Below are positions 9,377 through 19,500 of a stretch of 64,000 nucleotides of DNA, piece by piece. A program made the position numbers and the translations under genes. The notes below the pieces were generated by a model. It made no database searches and was not told the DNA's origin. It saw nothing but the letters and a program-made list of their open reading frames with translations. The stretch's first letter is position 1. Each line of letters starts with the position of its first letter. This stretch comes from Chitinophaga polysaccharea (GTDB taxonomy: Bacteria > Bacteroidota > Bacteroidia > Chitinophagales > Chitinophagaceae), in NCBI RefSeq assembly GCF_902150045.1, contig NZ_CABFVU010000001.1, positions 1,674,001-1,738,000 of the forward strand, read 5' to 3'.

Positions 9377-9726
9377 AACACAATAAAGAGCCGGAAGATA
9401 AACTCAGGGAGATTCTAAAAAAAGAAGGAATAATAAAGCCAACAGACTTTTTTTCCAACCGACTGGTACACGCGGTCGTTCAGCAACAAAGGAACAAGGC
9501 AGCTAAGGCCTTTAAAGTTGAAACATGGCTGGGCAAATTTATCCTGGGCCTGCTTGTCCTTCTGCATCTTTTGTTCCTTTACCGTTTGAATACTTTAAGG
9601 GAACAACCAATATTATTCTTCTCCATCGTTGCGCTTATTGCAGGCACATGGGGAGTAATTTTACTGATCAGAAAAATTACTCCTATTGGAACCGGGGCGC
9701 CCCCGGTTGGAGAGCATGGTGATTGA
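9373..9726 (+). CDS. Small two-helix membrane protein, possible anti-sigma partner
   Basis: 117 residues. A charged N-terminal cytoplasmic part (~1-50) is followed by two transmembrane segments (~53-70 and ~80-100) and a short polar tail. It overlaps the upstream sigma stop by 4 bp. The layout of a cytoplasmic head, membrane anchor and coupling to an ECF sigma fits an anti-sigma or sensor role, but no zinc-binding anti-sigma motif is present, so this is inference. Confidence 0.7.
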   Translation: MKHNKEPEDKLREILKKEGIIKPTDFFSNRLVHAVVQQQRNKAAKAFKVETWLGKFILGLLVLLHLLFLYRLNTLREQPILFFSIVALIAGTWGVILLIRKITPIGTGAPPVGEHGD

Positions 9727-9918
9727 GTTATACTTTTGTACTGACCTATCAGGGCGCATTTAAATTGCGGGAATCCGGCGATTGAAGTAAATGCCCTGGA
9801 TCATCCGTAACTTAGCGAAAGGATCATAACCGACTTGCAATATGAATAGTCGTCAAATAACTTTTCTGTATACCGCACGGGCAAAGTATGACAAACAGAG
9901 TAATGGAGATCAAATGGG

Positions 9919-10416
9919 GTGAGACGAATATATCGAGTGGAGCCGGCTAACCCATTTAACAGAACTGGTTCACTTGACATCGGCCTGAATGAAGTTTTAG
10001 TTGAGCCCGACCGTAACAATGAAGATGACTGGAACCATATCATTCTTGATGGTTACCTTGAAACGGGCTTCTTTTCAACGCTGGACTATGTATTGAAAAG
10101 AACAAAAGAGAAAGTAAGATTGAATTTACTGGCTGTGGCCGTTGAACCGGAGCATGACTGCGCATTTATCAACCTGGATAACTTCAATTTTATTGGTTAT
10201 GACCTTCTTGATCAATATTACTGTACCAGTGCTTTGGCAAACTGTGGAGGTTTTGATGAAACTTTTTTGCCGGCCGATCTGAATAACCTTGGCCTTATTG
10301 AGGATTACAAAAAAGCCTATGAAATAAAGGAAAAACTTTACCAGAACAATCCCTACGAAGAACACGCGGATACAAATGTAATTGCAGTTTGGCGCCACCA
10401 GGTAATCGGGCATTAA
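9919..10416 (+). CDS. Hypothetical acidic protein
   Basis: 165 residues from a GTG start; an in-frame TAA at 9901 rules out any earlier start in this frame. The protein is acidic and soluble, with NEDDWNHIILDGYLETGFF and DTNVIAVWRHQV. I do not recognise the family. A different frame just upstream (ATG at 9888) reads MTNRVMEIKWGETNISSGAG before a stop, so either the gene has lost its native N-terminus by frameshift or that peptide is coincidental. Confidence 0.6.
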   Translation: MRRIYRVEPANPFNRTGSLDIGLNEVLVEPDRNNEDDWNHIILDGYLETGFFSTLDYVLKRTKEKVRLNLLAVAVEPEHDCAFINLDNFNFIGYDLLDQYYCTSALANCGGFDETFLPADLNNLGLIEDYKKAYEIKEKLYQNNPYEEHADTNVIAVWRHQVIGH

Positions 10417-10505
10417 CAAAAAACATACTACTGGTTTTACTGCTGACATAGGGTTGTCACTTGGGCAGAATAGCTTTGCGTTATTCTAAACAAAACACAA
10501 TCGAT

Positions 10506-10916
10506 ATGACTTTTTCTTCTATCCGGATTATCACAGCTAATATTAAACAGCTGGTTTCCTTCTATGAGAATGTCACCGGAACAACATTTAAATGGTATAC
10601 TGATGATTTTGCAGAACTGCGAACGCCTCTCGGCACACTGGCTATAGGCAGTACACGCACCTTAGCTTTGTTTGGCGGCGACGAAATAGCAAATGCTGCC
10701 AGCAACAGGTCGGTTATTATTGAATTCCAGGTTGATGACGTTGATACCAGATATCAGCAGCTCACCGGCATACTTGGTGAAGAGGTAGTGCAACAACCAA
10801 CTACTATGCCATGGGGCAATCGTTCGCTGTTATTCAGGGACACAGATGGTAACCTGGTTAACTTCTTTACTCCTATAACACAGGAGGCCAGGGAAAGGAA
10901 CGGAACAAAAATATAG
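10506..10916 (+). CDS. Glyoxalase/VOC-family protein
   Basis: 136 residues from ATG at 10506 (a TTG 15 codons upstream is open but less likely). It shows the beta-alpha-beta-beta-beta vicinal-oxygen-chelate pattern: IRIITANIKQLVSFYENVTG at the N-terminus and a late LLFRDTDGNLVNFFTP strand, the usual VOC ending. Function within the superfamily (resistance dioxygenase, lyase or binding protein) cannot be told. Confidence 0.82.
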   Translation: MTFSSIRIITANIKQLVSFYENVTGTTFKWYTDDFAELRTPLGTLAIGSTRTLALFGGDEIANAASNRSVIIEFQVDDVDTRYQQLTGILGEEVVQQPTTMPWGNRSLLFRDTDGNLVNFFTPITQEARERNGTKI

Positions 10917-11187
10917 TAAAAGCATCTCTGCTAAACATATTTGGGTGTTTTAGTCACTGCAGGGCTACCCCACCCAAAGCCCTCTTCAATGTAATGCACC
11001 AAAAAGTACGGGCACTTTTTGGAGGCATACGTTGAAGAGTTTTTTTATTTCATCGCTTACAGATTTCAAACTTACCTTTAACAGATGCAGGTCCATTTAC
11101 AGATATAGCGGCTTATATCCCTGGTGTACACGCTTTTATTTTTGTATTTTTATAAAACTAAATACTTGTACCCAATACACCTCCGAT

Positions 11188-12021
11188 ATGTTGCCTTTCG
11201 AAATGCTGCACCGGGAATTTGATCCCCCTGAAGAGTTACAGGACACCATAAAGTGCTTCTGGTATAACCGGAGAGAAGTCGGGGAACTGCAATCGGATTT
11301 TGAGGTAATACCTGATGGTTATGCTGAAATTATTTTTTACTTCGGAAGCCTCAGCAGTATCTCCCCCAATGGAGATTTACAGCCATTGCCATCACCGTTT
11401 ATGATGGGATTGCTCAATCAGCCGGTTGTTTTTTACACGGAAAAGCGCCTGGAGATTATTGCTGTCAGGTGCTTTCCCTGGACAGTATTTGATTTACTCG
11501 GACTGCCATCCGGCAAGGATAGCGTGCACATATTTGAGCATCCTATTGCCAAGCTTCAATCCCCGTTGTCTAAGTTGATTGAGGCGGGTAAAATAGAAGA
11601 AGCGGTAGCCCTGGTAAAACAGTGTTTCCTGGATACACGGTCGCGAATTGCCATTGACAGTATGCTGTTCAAAGCGGGAGTTGCAATGAGAAAAACGAAT
11701 GGCACCATCCCGGTAAGCCAGGTGGCTGCAGCGGCTCATGCAACCGTTCGTACCCTGGAAAGAAAATTCAAGCAATCTTCCGGCTACACCGTTAAAGACG
11801 TGTCTGGCCTGATGCGCTTTGAGCAGGTACGAAACAAATTATGGCATTCCCCGGACTCCAATCTTGCCGGCTTAGCGCTTGAACTGGGCTATACAGATCA
11901 AGCTCATTTAAGCAGGGAATTCAAACGCTATAGCGGCGCTACGCCAGCAGCATTTGCACGAAAAGCAAAAAAAGGCAAACAGGCTGTAACCAGCGATTTT
12001 GTCGCGTTTATACAAGCCTGA
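11188..12021 (+). CDS. AraC-family transcriptional regulator (DUF6597-like N-terminus)
   Basis: 277 residues from ATG at 11188; the upstream open frame to 11032 encodes an unlikely cysteine- and aromatic-rich stretch and was excluded. The N-terminal ~130 residues (EMLHREFDPPEELQDTIKCF, EVIPDGYAEIIFYFG) match the DUF6597 sensor domain. The C-terminal ~100 residues hold two helix-turn-helix motifs, including LALELGYTDQAHLSREF and SGATPAAF. It lies 40 bp before the FAD monooxygenase on the same strand and may control it. Confidence 0.88.
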   Translation: MLPFEMLHREFDPPEELQDTIKCFWYNRREVGELQSDFEVIPDGYAEIIFYFGSLSSISPNGDLQPLPSPFMMGLLNQPVVFYTEKRLEIIAVRCFPWTVFDLLGLPSGKDSVHIFEHPIAKLQSPLSKLIEAGKIEEAVALVKQCFLDTRSRIAIDSMLFKAGVAMRKTNGTIPVSQVAAAAHATVRTLERKFKQSSGYTVKDVSGLMRFEQVRNKLWHSPDSNLAGLALELGYTDQAHLSREFKRYSGATPAAFARKAKKGKQAVTSDFVAFIQA

Positions 12022-12061
12022 CGAGCAAGTATGGCGGAATTTTGTGTTTCAATCATCAAAT

Positions 12062-13630
12062 ATGAAAGTAACACAAAGTCATACTATTTACGATGTAATC
12101 ATTTCCGGTGCAGGCCCTGTAGGCCTGTTCCTCGCCTGTGAACTGGCCCTGGCCGGATGTTCGGTCCTGATACTGGAAAAAGCGGATAATCCCCAATCAC
12201 CATTAAAACAATTTCCTTTCGGAATACGGGGCCTTTCAGCTCCTACTATTGAAGCACTTTACCGTCGTGGGTTGCTAGACGAGCTTGAAGTACATAAGCG
12301 TCTTAAAAATCCCCACCAAAACGCCGTGCAAGGGCCGGGCCGCCAGGCAGGGCACTTCGCCGGCATTCCATTTCTTGAAGGCAATATTGACACCTCGCAA
12401 TGGATATATCGCCTGCCCAGCTCTACAGACCCGAGTTTAATTTCTGAAATGGGAGAAATCGAATCCATACTGACCCGCCGCGCAGCAGCGCTTGGAGTTG
12501 AAATCAAGCGTGGGCTTGCCATTACCGGCTTTTATCAGACAGCTGATGAGGTAACTGTACAGTCGGGCGACCGGTCTTTTAAAAGTAAATGGCTGGTGGG
12601 TTGTGATGGAGCCCGCAGTGTTGTCCGCAAAACAGCAGGTTTTGAATTTGCCGGTACGGAGCCGGAATTTACCGGCTACTCTGTCCAGGTCGATATTATA
12701 GATCCCGGGAAACTTAAGCCGGGAAGAAACGTCACTTCCAGAGGTATGTACCTCCAATCCCAGCCAGGCTACCTGGCAATACAGGATTTTGATGGTGGGG
12801 CATTTCATGGCTCAGACCAGCCCATCACACTGGAACATGTGCAGGAAGTATTACGCCGGATATCCGGTACCGATGTTACACTTAGCGCCCTGCATATAGC
12901 TACCACCTGGACCGACCGTGCGCGGCAGGCTTCCTCCTATCGTAACGGGCGGGTACTCCTGGCCGGAGACGCCGCACATATTCATTCTCCCCTGGGAGGT
13001 CAGGGCCTTAACCTTGGATTAGGCGATGCCATGAACCTCGGCTGGAAACTCGCTGCAACCATCCGGGAGAAAGCCCCGGAAGGACTGCTGGACAGCTATT
13101 ATACCGAGCGCCATCCGGTTGGCGCACAGGTGTTGGACTGGTCCCGCGCCCAGGTGGCCATCATGAAACCGGATCCATCTGCCCAGGCACTGTATGCCAT
13201 TTTCCGCGACCTGATAAATACACGCGATGGCGCTACTTATATGGCTGCAAGGGTATGGGGTATTTTCACACATTACAACCTCGGTGGCGAACATCCTCTG
13301 ACAGGCCACAGCGTTCCCAATTTTGAATTCCCGGACGGCACAACAATCGGTGAATGGATGCACGATGGCCAGGGCATACTACTTGATTTTGACGGGAATG
13401 ATTCACTTAAAACCCTGGCTGGTGAATATGGCGACCAAATCATGTATGTTCCAGGCCCTGCAAAAGACCAGTCAGGCGTGAGTGCTGCATTAATACGCCC
13501 TGATGGTATTATCGCCTGGGCTTCCGGCAACAACACAGATTATAACGAGCTGCAAAAAGCCGCCGACCGCTGGTTTACCCGTAATTCAGTTATTAAAAAA
13601 GCAGAAGGACAGCCCAGCTATTACAAGTAA
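12062..13630 (+). CDS. FAD-dependent monooxygenase (PheA/TfdB/Rox type)
   Basis: 522 residues from ATG at 12062. The N-terminal dinucleotide motif is IISGAGPVGLFLACELA, followed by the LVGCDGARSVVRK (DG motif) and RVLLAGDAAHIHSPLGGQG (GD motif) that define group A flavoprotein hydroxylases. The last ~100 residues are a thioredoxin-like domain ending in ALIRPDGIIAWAS, as in aromatic polyketide hydroxylases and rifampicin monooxygenase. It is predicted to hydroxylate an aromatic compound using NAD(P)H and oxygen. It follows the AraC regulator closely, and the long inverted repeat at 13632 acts as its end. Confidence 0.9.
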   Translation: MKVTQSHTIYDVIISGAGPVGLFLACELALAGCSVLILEKADNPQSPLKQFPFGIRGLSAPTIEALYRRGLLDELEVHKRLKNPHQNAVQGPGRQAGHFAGIPFLEGNIDTSQWIYRLPSSTDPSLISEMGEIESILTRRAAALGVEIKRGLAITGFYQTADEVTVQSGDRSFKSKWLVGCDGARSVVRKTAGFEFAGTEPEFTGYSVQVDIIDPGKLKPGRNVTSRGMYLQSQPGYLAIQDFDGGAFHGSDQPITLEHVQEVLRRISGTDVTLSALHIATTWTDRARQASSYRNGRVLLAGDAAHIHSPLGGQGLNLGLGDAMNLGWKLAATIREKAPEGLLDSYYTERHPVGAQVLDWSRAQVAIMKPDPSAQALYAIFRDLINTRDGATYMAARVWGIFTHYNLGGEHPLTGHSVPNFEFPDGTTIGEWMHDGQGILLDFDGNDSLKTLAGEYGDQIMYVPGPAKDQSGVSAALIRPDGIIAWASGNNTDYNELQKAADRWFTRNSVIKKAEGQPSYYK

Positions 13631-13631
13631 A

Positions 13632-13745
13632 AAAGAGGCTGTATCATAAATAACTTTTACCCGATTTTACTCGGGTACCGGGTGGAGAAAATTTTCGTAT
13701 ATGCGATTCTCACACCCATTAAGTTAGTTATGATACAGCCTCTTT
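13632..13745. repeat. 114-bp element with 18-bp terminal inverted repeats (MITE-like or bidirectional terminator)
   Basis: Arms AAAGAGGCTGTATCATAA (13632-13649) and its exact reverse complement (13728-13745) flank 78 bp that contain a small ACCCG/CGGGT hairpin. It lies between two converging genes, so a folded transcript could stop both. The arm sequence resembles IS termini, and the length and AT-rich interior suit a non-autonomous element. No target duplication was confirmed. Confidence 0.7.
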
Positions 13746-13772
13746 AAACAGTTCACACAGCATGATGATGCT

Positions 13773-15023
13773 TTAGTGCTTCGCTTTATCCTCCGGCATT
13801 AGCCATTGATTAAGCATATTGTCAGGCGCCTCCAGTACTACCTTGTAAAAATTGGAAGGATATCCTTTAATATCGATCCAAGCATGCTGATCTGCTACCG
13901 GTACATCTCCCACCAATTGATATTTGTCTGCAGTTCCCGCTTTAAAATCATTGGTAGTAGCCAGCCATATTTTAACCTTACCGGTTGGTTCCAGCGCTTT
14001 CCAGGTGACATCAAGGTGCCCCTGCACATAGTTAACTACAGCCTGGGCAATGGATACATTACCGATCAAAGGCGTTCCGTCCAGCTCCCGCTGAACTTCC
14101 AGGGGAATCTTTATATCCATGAACCGGCTGATCATCGGCATGATGTCAACAATGGCCGGGTAATAACGTTTTGAGTAGGCATTCAGCGGTTTGTAATTGG
14201 TTACCATCCATGTGGTACGCTGTCTTAACGACTGGCCCCCATGCCCCTTTCCGGACTTTTCATCCCTTCCATGATCAGTGGTGATAACCAGCAACCAGTC
14301 TTCCTTAAACTTATTTTCCCGGTATTCAATCGCAGCATTCAGCCGGCCTATCTGGTCATCCAGCATTTTAACCGCCCTTTCAAGTTCGGGGCTATCACCA
14401 TGCATGTGCCCCATATCGTCGGTATATTCCAGATAGACCCATGACAGATCAGGTGCATTCTTCCTGATTGTTGCAGAAGCTTCATCTATCACTTTCTCAT
14501 CTATCTTATGCATATACTGGCGCTCCCTGTCATGTTTATAGTTAATGGTATCCAGCTCGTATCCATCGTAATACCAGTCAACTTTCAGATTGCCGGCTGC
14601 CGGCAGTTCATGTCCCAGCAGCTTTGTGCGGTTATCCTGCCAGCTCGAGAAAATGGCTGTTTTTTTATCGGGATACTGTGCCTTGAACAAACGGAATATA
14701 TTCTGATAGTTGTAGTTAGGCGCTTTAATATCGTTATCCGGCACATTATGTTTATTCACCCAGGTACCTGTGAGCAGGCTATTATACCCAACAGCCGAAA
14801 TGGTGGGCGTTTCGTTATAGGTACCTTTATCACCGCCAACATGCATGCGGGTATAACTACCTTTGTTTATGATCTTTTTAATGTTGGGAAGATCCAAACG
14901 CTCGATCACATCGGCAGGGATTCCATCAGCAATTACAAAAACAGTCTTTTTAATATGCTGGGCATACAAAGCTGGCTGAAAAGAAAACAATAGCAATACA
15001 GATAGTTTCGTCAGTTTATTCAT
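13773..15023 (-). CDS. Alkaline phosphatase-superfamily protein (type I phosphodiesterase/nucleotide pyrophosphatase)
   Basis: 416 residues with a signal peptide ([21 protein letters not shown]). Metal and nucleophile motifs of the type I phosphodiesterase/NPP branch are visible: [15 protein letters not shown] (Asp), [18 protein letters not shown] (Thr nucleophile region), [10 protein letters not shown], and ITTDHGRD with GHGG. A C-terminal beta-rich domain (~320-410) follows. It is expected in the periplasm or at the surface. It lies 86 bp after the SusD gene on the same strand, so it is probably the enzyme of the SusCD transport locus, pointing to a phosphoester or phosphonate-like substrate (inference). 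Confidence 0.85.
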   Translation of the reverse strand: MNKLTKLSVLLLFSFQPALYAQHIKKTVFVIADGIPADVIERLDLPNIKKIINKGSYTRMHVGGDKGTYNETPTISAVGYNSLLTGTWVNKHNVPDNDIKAPNYNYQNIFRLFKAQYPDKKTAIFSSWQDNRTKLLGHELPAAGNLKVDWYYDGYELDTINYKHDRERQYMHKIDEKVIDEASATIRKNAPDLSWVYLEYTDDMGHMHGDSPELERAVKMLDDQIGRLNAAIEYRENKFKEDWLLVITTDHGRDEKSGKGHGGQSLRQRTTWMVTNYKPLNAYSKRYYPAIVDIMPMISRFMDIKIPLEVQRELDGTPLIGNVSIAQAVVNYVQGHLDVTWKALEPTGKVKIWLATTNDFKAGTADKYQLVGDVPVADQHAWIDIKGYPSNFYKVVLEAPDNMLNQWLMPEDKAKH

Positions 15024-15109
15024 GTATTTCCGTTTGAATTTGCAAGATAAATTGTTTCATAATTGTTTCAACCTGCCCGGCTGTGTTAGCCGGACAGGTT
15101 GAAAACTCA

Positions 15110-16564
15110 TCAGGGCCTGATCAGCCACATAACACCATTAATATTATCCCCTTCAGGATATTGCCGTCTTATGGCTTCAGTAATATGTTGTTCGTTCAAT
15201 CGCAGCTCACTTTCCGGGTACATCCATCTTTTAGGTATTTTATTATTATTGAGCATACCTGCACCGGAAACATCAAATGCAGGGAACCCTGTTCTGCGTT
15301 GCTCATAAAAGGGTTGCCAGCCACTGTTGAAAAAGGAGGCGATATACTTCTGCGTAATAATCTGCTGCAATGCGGTGGCATTGGAAAGTTTCACGCTGTT
15401 CTGGGCCAGGTAAGCATCTACCACTGTTTGATCAATATGATAAAAAGACATGGACGCCCTGATCCCTTTTTCATAGTAGTCGCTGGCACTGCCGGTAATC
15501 CATCCTTTCAATACGGCTTCAGCCAGGATAAATTGCAATTCCGGGTAGCCCAGTGCGATACTTGGCTCATTTACCGGGTTATTATAAAATCTCGGATTGA
15601 TCTTGGAGATCTCCCCGGCAACGGTACGGGCATTGTTGTCGCTAACCGGCGCACTGCCTTTTGCGCCTCCATAGGCGTTAAAATCATCGGCGGGCAAAGC
15701 AGCAAACTTAGGAGCCTTATCGGCAAAACTGAATAATCTCACATCTTTTAATGATTTCAAAAGATTCACGAAACTCTCCTCCATGTAATCAGCTGTCTGC
15801 AGGTCATTGTTGTTGAAATACGGGTAGCGGTTGTCCTGCAGGTCATAAAATTTCAATGCCGCATTATCACTGTTACCGGTAAAAACCGGGTATTCCGTTG
15901 GGTTGTTCACGATCTCTGCGAAACGTTTCCTGACATCTATCTTTGTGTCATTTACTTTCAGTGACAGGCTCATTAACACGCGCAGGGATAAAGAATTTAT
16001 AGCCCGTTTCCACTGCTGCATGTTACCGCCATAAATAATATCACCCTGCACCTGCGCAGTACCAGAAGTGATGAGCCCATTAGCAGCTTTCAGGTCTTCA
16101 AGAATGTTGAAATAAATATCCTGCTGATTATCATATGCCGGCGCGTTCACACCATCATCACCTTTCAGCGCATCGCTGTACGGAATATCGCCAAATGTTT
16201 GCGTAAGCTGGAGGAAATACCAGGCACGGAAAAATTTTGCCAGTGGTAAATACTCCGGTTTACCCTGGGTTGTTGCTGCCTGCTCCATTTTCAGCACCTG
16301 GCGCAGGTTACCATAAGTACCAAAACTGGCCCTGGCCCATCCGTAATACTGTTGCAGACTTGATGCATCTGTGTACACCATCTGGCGGCAAGCCAATGCA
16401 GCACCGATATCGGTAGACTGAAAAGCGCTTTGTGCCACGGCATTCAATAACAGATCAGGTGTGGAGATAGTGGATTTATTAGGATCCGTCTGGAATTCAC
16501 TGAATTTTTTACACCCTGATTGTATAACAAGGATACTCAATAATATAAAAACAACTTTTCTCAT
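15110..16564 (-). CDS. SusD/RagB-family surface lipoprotein (SusD-like_2)
   Basis: 484 residues. A lipoprotein signal MRKVVFILLSILVIQSGC has its lipobox Cys at ~18, followed by the typical CKKFSEFQTDPNKST start of SusD-like_2 proteins. TPR-like helices dominate the body. It starts 11 bp after the SusC gene stops. SusD proteins form the lid over the SusC pore and bind the incoming ligand at the outer membrane. Confidence 0.92.
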   Translation of the reverse strand: MRKVVFILLSILVIQSGCKKFSEFQTDPNKSTISTPDLLLNAVAQSAFQSTDIGAALACRQMVYTDASSLQQYYGWARASFGTYGNLRQVLKMEQAATTQGKPEYLPLAKFFRAWYFLQLTQTFGDIPYSDALKGDDGVNAPAYDNQQDIYFNILEDLKAANGLITSGTAQVQGDIIYGGNMQQWKRAINSLSLRVLMSLSLKVNDTKIDVRKRFAEIVNNPTEYPVFTGNSDNAALKFYDLQDNRYPYFNNNDLQTADYMEESFVNLLKSLKDVRLFSFADKAPKFAALPADDFNAYGGAKGSAPVSDNNARTVAGEISKINPRFYNNPVNEPSIALGYPELQFILAEAVLKGWITGSASDYYEKGIRASMSFYHIDQTVVDAYLAQNSVKLSNATALQQIITQKYIASFFNSGWQPFYEQRRTGFPAFDVSGAGMLNNNKIPKRWMYPESELRLNEQHITEAIRRQYPEGDNINGVMWLIRP

Positions 16565-16575
16565 TGATCAGCGGA

Positions 16576-19500
16576 TTAGAACTTAATGTTAAAATTTATA
16601 CCCATAGAACGTGTAGAGGGCGTCTGAAGATTATCAGTAGCCGGATCAGGATCCACATTCGGCATTTTGGAAAACAACAGTAAGTTGCGACCTACAAAGG
16701 AAACATTGGCTCCTTTGATAAATGACCTGTTCAGCCATTGCCCCGGAAGCTGCCAGGTTAGCGTTACCTCGCGAAGTTTCAGGAAGGTCTGTGAAAAATA
16801 ATTATAGTTATTATTTGCACCATTGCTGGTATTGGTCATGTAATCAATGTAGTTAACCGCTTTGGTGTTGGGAGCAAAGGTGCGTGTATCCTTGGTGATG
16901 TTACCATTCGCATCATAAATCACTTCTCCGCCTGTTATAACAACGCCCTTGCCAACATAGGTTGCCTTTCCTTCATTGGCATCATCCCTGTACTGGTTCA
17001 CCGTACCTGTATTTGTTCCACCCCACCACATTTTCTGATTGGTGGTGGAATACATCATACCGCCAATACGGCCATCCACCAGGAATCTGAAAGAGAAATT
17101 CTTATAGCTGAAAATATTTTCCACGCCATAGGTCCAGTCCGGATCGCGGTTACCAATAAAACGAGAGAACACATCATTCAACGGAAAACCGTTGCTGCCA
17201 TAAATTATATTACCATTAGGATCTTGCTGGTACACCCCGGCAAATATCTTGTCGGTACGGTCGCCCACCCTTAAAAAATTAAAGGTCTCGGCATTACCAT
17301 ATATTTCCTTCAGGTAACGGCGGTACTTACTAAGATTGATCACAACATCCCAGTTAAATGCCTTACTACGCACCGGTGAACCGGTAAGTACCAGTTCCAC
17401 TCCCTTCCGCTGGTAAACATTACCATTAGCTAGTTGGCTACCATATGCGCTGGCGATAGACGTCGGTACAGAAAGGATATTGTTGTAATCGCGGGTCTGA
17501 TAATAGGTGGCTTCCACTCCTATGCGGTTATTAAAAAATTTAATATCCACACCGGCCTCCCAGCTGTCGGAGGTCTGGGGATGGAGATTATTGTTCAATA
17601 AAGTATCACCAGAAATTAATGCTGGTACATTGTTCCAGATAGTACCCTTGTTAAAAGATGGCAAATAACTGTAAGTATAATCATCATCCTTCAAGGTGCC
17701 GCTGGATACCCTTGACCAGGATGCCCTCGTTTTCAGGTAAGACACAAACTGAGGCATCTTTGCCAGTTGGGAGATGATCACCGAGGCTGTCACGGAAGGA
17801 TAAAAGAAGCTGTTATTCTCGGTTGGCAAAGTAGATATAATATCGTTCCTTCCGGTAGCAGACAGGTAAATGGCGTTCAGGAACTCCAGGTCAATAACGC
17901 CGTACACACTGCTCGTTCTTCTTTCTTCTAAAAAATTGTTGGACTGTACCGGGCTGGCAGAATTACTCAGGTTATAAAACCCGGGAATAGTAAGACCGTC
18001 TGTGTTAGAAGAACCATACTTGTAGTTGCGGTAATAATTCGATCCGCCAAGCTGTGCATGGATCTTAAACCTTTCTGTAAAAGTATGGTTATAGTCACCA
18101 ATGAGGTCGGAGGCAATGTCGAAATAGTTTTGTGTAGCCACTGTAAACTGACCTCTCGACTTGTTGCCGTACCCAATATAGCTTTTGGGTTCTTTATACG
18201 TACGGTTAAGGCCAAAAGCGTTGATCCCGTTCCTGAATTGCAGCGAAAACTCCGGGCTGATCTTATACGTCAGGTTCAGCGAGCCGAAGGTATTATCCTT
18301 ATTGTAACTACGCAAATATTCATACGCCTGGAAATAGGGATTGTTATAATAAGAATTATTATAGTTGCGTTGCTGTATGCCCTCTTTACCTGGCATCCAA
18401 TAGTTCCGCAGATCTTTTACACTAACATCTGCACCCGTCCATAAAACGAGGTTATAGAGATAGTTGGTAGGACCATAGCCGGTTTCGGGGAAATTATCTG
18501 TATACTGCTTGTTGTAGGTTAGCCGTGCATCCATGGTAAGTGCATCGGATAATTTGTAGTTGCCTGCCACAGTAAATGAACTGTTGTTCAGATCCGTATT
18601 GGGTACGATGCCTTTCTGGTAAATATGCGATGCGGAAGCGCGGAAAGAACCTTTATCAGAGCTTTGCATGATACTGATATTATTGCTTGCGACTATACCG
18701 GTATTAAAGAAATCCTTTACATTGTTCTTACCTCTTGAAATAAATGGTAAAGGGATGCGCTTACCTGTTGAAGGATCGATCGGACTGTTGAACTGTGGCG
18801 TCTCAAAATAGCCGCTGGGAGTAGTTGGATCCCGCTGATCCAGTTTCGGTCCCCAAATCCAGCCGGAGCCTTCCGGCCCGCCGCCTGAACCATCCACATA
18901 AGTATATTTCCCTTTGAAACCGGCGCCATACTCGGTTTGCACGTTAGGGATACGGATAAAGCTGGGCTGCAGCTGGGTAGAGGAATTTACTTCTACACTT
19001 AATGTTTTCCCTTTACCACGTTTGGTGGTGATCATGATCGCGCCATTCTGGCCAATGGATCCGTATAATGCAGATGCACTCGCACCTTTCAGGACGGTCA
19101 TGCTTTCTACGTCATCGGCATTCACTTTGTAAAAGTCGGCGGTTTGATCCGGAACTCCATCAATAACGATCAGTGGCTTACGACCGCGCAATGAAATACC
19201 CGGGTCCTGGAACAGATCGGTTGAGTTCTGGATATTTAAACCGGCGACCCTGCCTGTCAGTGAGTTGACCAGGTTAGGTTCCCGTGCTTTAACAAGACTT
19301 TCGCCCTGCACTTCCTGTACGGCATAACCAAGTTTGGCTTTTTCTTTCTTTACACCCAAAGCGGTTACCACTACTTCAGACAATCCTTTGGAGCTTTCTT
19401 CCAATACAATGGTATATCTGTCGTCATCTCTTACCGGCACCTCCTTTGTCTGGTAACCAATAAAAGTAAAAACCAGTACATCGCCGGTATTGGCTTTGAT

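Noticed and set aside
15083-15736. Plus-strand ORF (217 residues) opposite the SusD gene
   Set aside because: Shadow; SusD evidence is strong on the minus strand.
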